DNA from: Planctomycetota bacterium
GTDB lineage: Bacteria; Planctomycetota; PUPC01; JACPCR01
Reading direction: 5' to 3'
DNA length: 5,737 nucleotides
Assembly (NCBI GenBank): GCA_030740295.1
Contig: JASLXP010000977.1
Span: 1-5,737 of the forward strand
Shown here: piece by piece, positions 5,440 through 5,737 of the stretch
Numbering within the stretch: the stretch's first letter is position 1
Layout: each line of letters starts with the position of its first letter
Notes under the pieces: model-generated
The model's database searches: none
What the model saw: the letters and a program-made list of their open reading frames with translations, nothing else
Told to the model about the DNA's origin: nothing
Program-made: the position numbers and the translations under genes

Positions 5440-5737
5440 ATGAGCAACAGCTTCAATAGCGAGATCACGCTCAGCGTGAACGATAAGGATTACACCATTT
5501 ACAGCTTGAGGGCGGTCGAGGAGAAGTTTCCGCAGGCGTCACAACTGCCATTCTGCCATAAGATTCTTCTCGAAAATCTTTTGCGCACTGAAGACGGCTC
5601 CAGTGTCACGGCCGACGATATCGAGGCCATTGCCAACTGGGATGCCTCCGCCACACCGAGCAAGGAAATTGCATTTACTCCGAGCCGTGTGCTGTTGCAG
5701 GATTTCACCGGCGTGCCGGCAGTTGTTGACCTTGCGG
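5440..5737 (+). CDS. acnA: Aconitate hydratase A (aconitase), 3'-truncated by window edge
   Basis: The first 99 codons are present and run off the right edge without a stop. The N-terminal part carries hallmarks of the AcnA/IRP-type aconitases: [14 protein letters not shown], the [18 protein letters not shown] segment (around 37-54), [13 protein letters not shown], and the strongly conserved [21 protein letters not shown] (79-99). The enzyme isomerises citrate to isocitrate through cis-aconitate in the cytoplasmic TCA cycle, using a [4Fe-4S] cluster; the cluster-binding cysteines lie further downstream, outside the window. The start at 5440 is supported by AGGAG at ideal spacing and by the expected N-terminal length. 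Full-length proteins are about 900 residues. It diverges from the SGNH gene and is a core metabolic gene, probably not functionally tied to the sulfatases. Confidence 0.94.
   Translation, partial: MSNSFNSEITLSVNDKDYTIYSLRAVEEKFPQASQLPFCHKILLENLLRTEDGSSVTADDIEAIANWDASATPSKEIAFTPSRVLLQDFTGVPAVVDLA

Noticed and set aside
5499..5708. 69-codon - strand open frame within acnA
   Set aside because: Antisense to strongly conserved aconitase sequence.

Overview
The window looks like a stretch of chromosome from a free-living bacterium, most likely Planctomycetota or a relative such as Verrucomicrobiota. This is inferred from two unrelated-looking secreted type I sulfatases side by side, with an aldo/keto reductase, an amidohydrolase and an SGNH hydrolase around them. 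Base composition is moderately GC-rich and canonical Shine-Dalgarno sites are only patchy. No rRNA, tRNA, CRISPR array, insertion sequence or phage gene was seen. Coding density is high and no gene-free gap reaches 300 bases; the longest is 172 bases.

Layout from left to right. (1) The 3' part of an amidohydrolase-2 family gene on the + strand, cut by the left edge. (2) A short convergent gap holding an imperfect inverted repeat. (3) An aldo/keto reductase on the - strand. (4) Immediately upstream of it on the same strand, a secreted sulfatase with a shortened C-terminus; the two probably form a sulfatase-reductase operon. (5) A 172-base gap from which this pair and a second, full-length secreted sulfatase (+ strand) diverge. 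(6) A convergent gap with two compact hairpins. (7) A small cytoplasmic SGNH/GDSL-type hydrolase on the - strand. (8) A divergent regulatory region with overlapping promoter-like elements and a duplicated Shine-Dalgarno site. (9) The 5' end of acnA (aconitate hydratase A), cut by the right edge.

How the genes may work together (inference). The two exported sulfatases would remove sulfate from an external sulfated glycan or similar ester. The aldo/keto reductase and the amidohydrolase could handle a released sugar or lactone inside the cell. The SGNH protein could remove acyl groups. No glycoside hydrolase, transporter, regulator or sulfatase-activating enzyme is in the window, so the substrate cannot be named. 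AcnA is a core TCA-cycle enzyme and probably marks the edge of the accessory block.

No clearly new biological system is visible. The best leads are the sulfatase lacking its usual C-terminal subdomain, the SGNH enzyme with His in place of the block III Asn, and the compact divergent control region between the SGNH gene and acnA.
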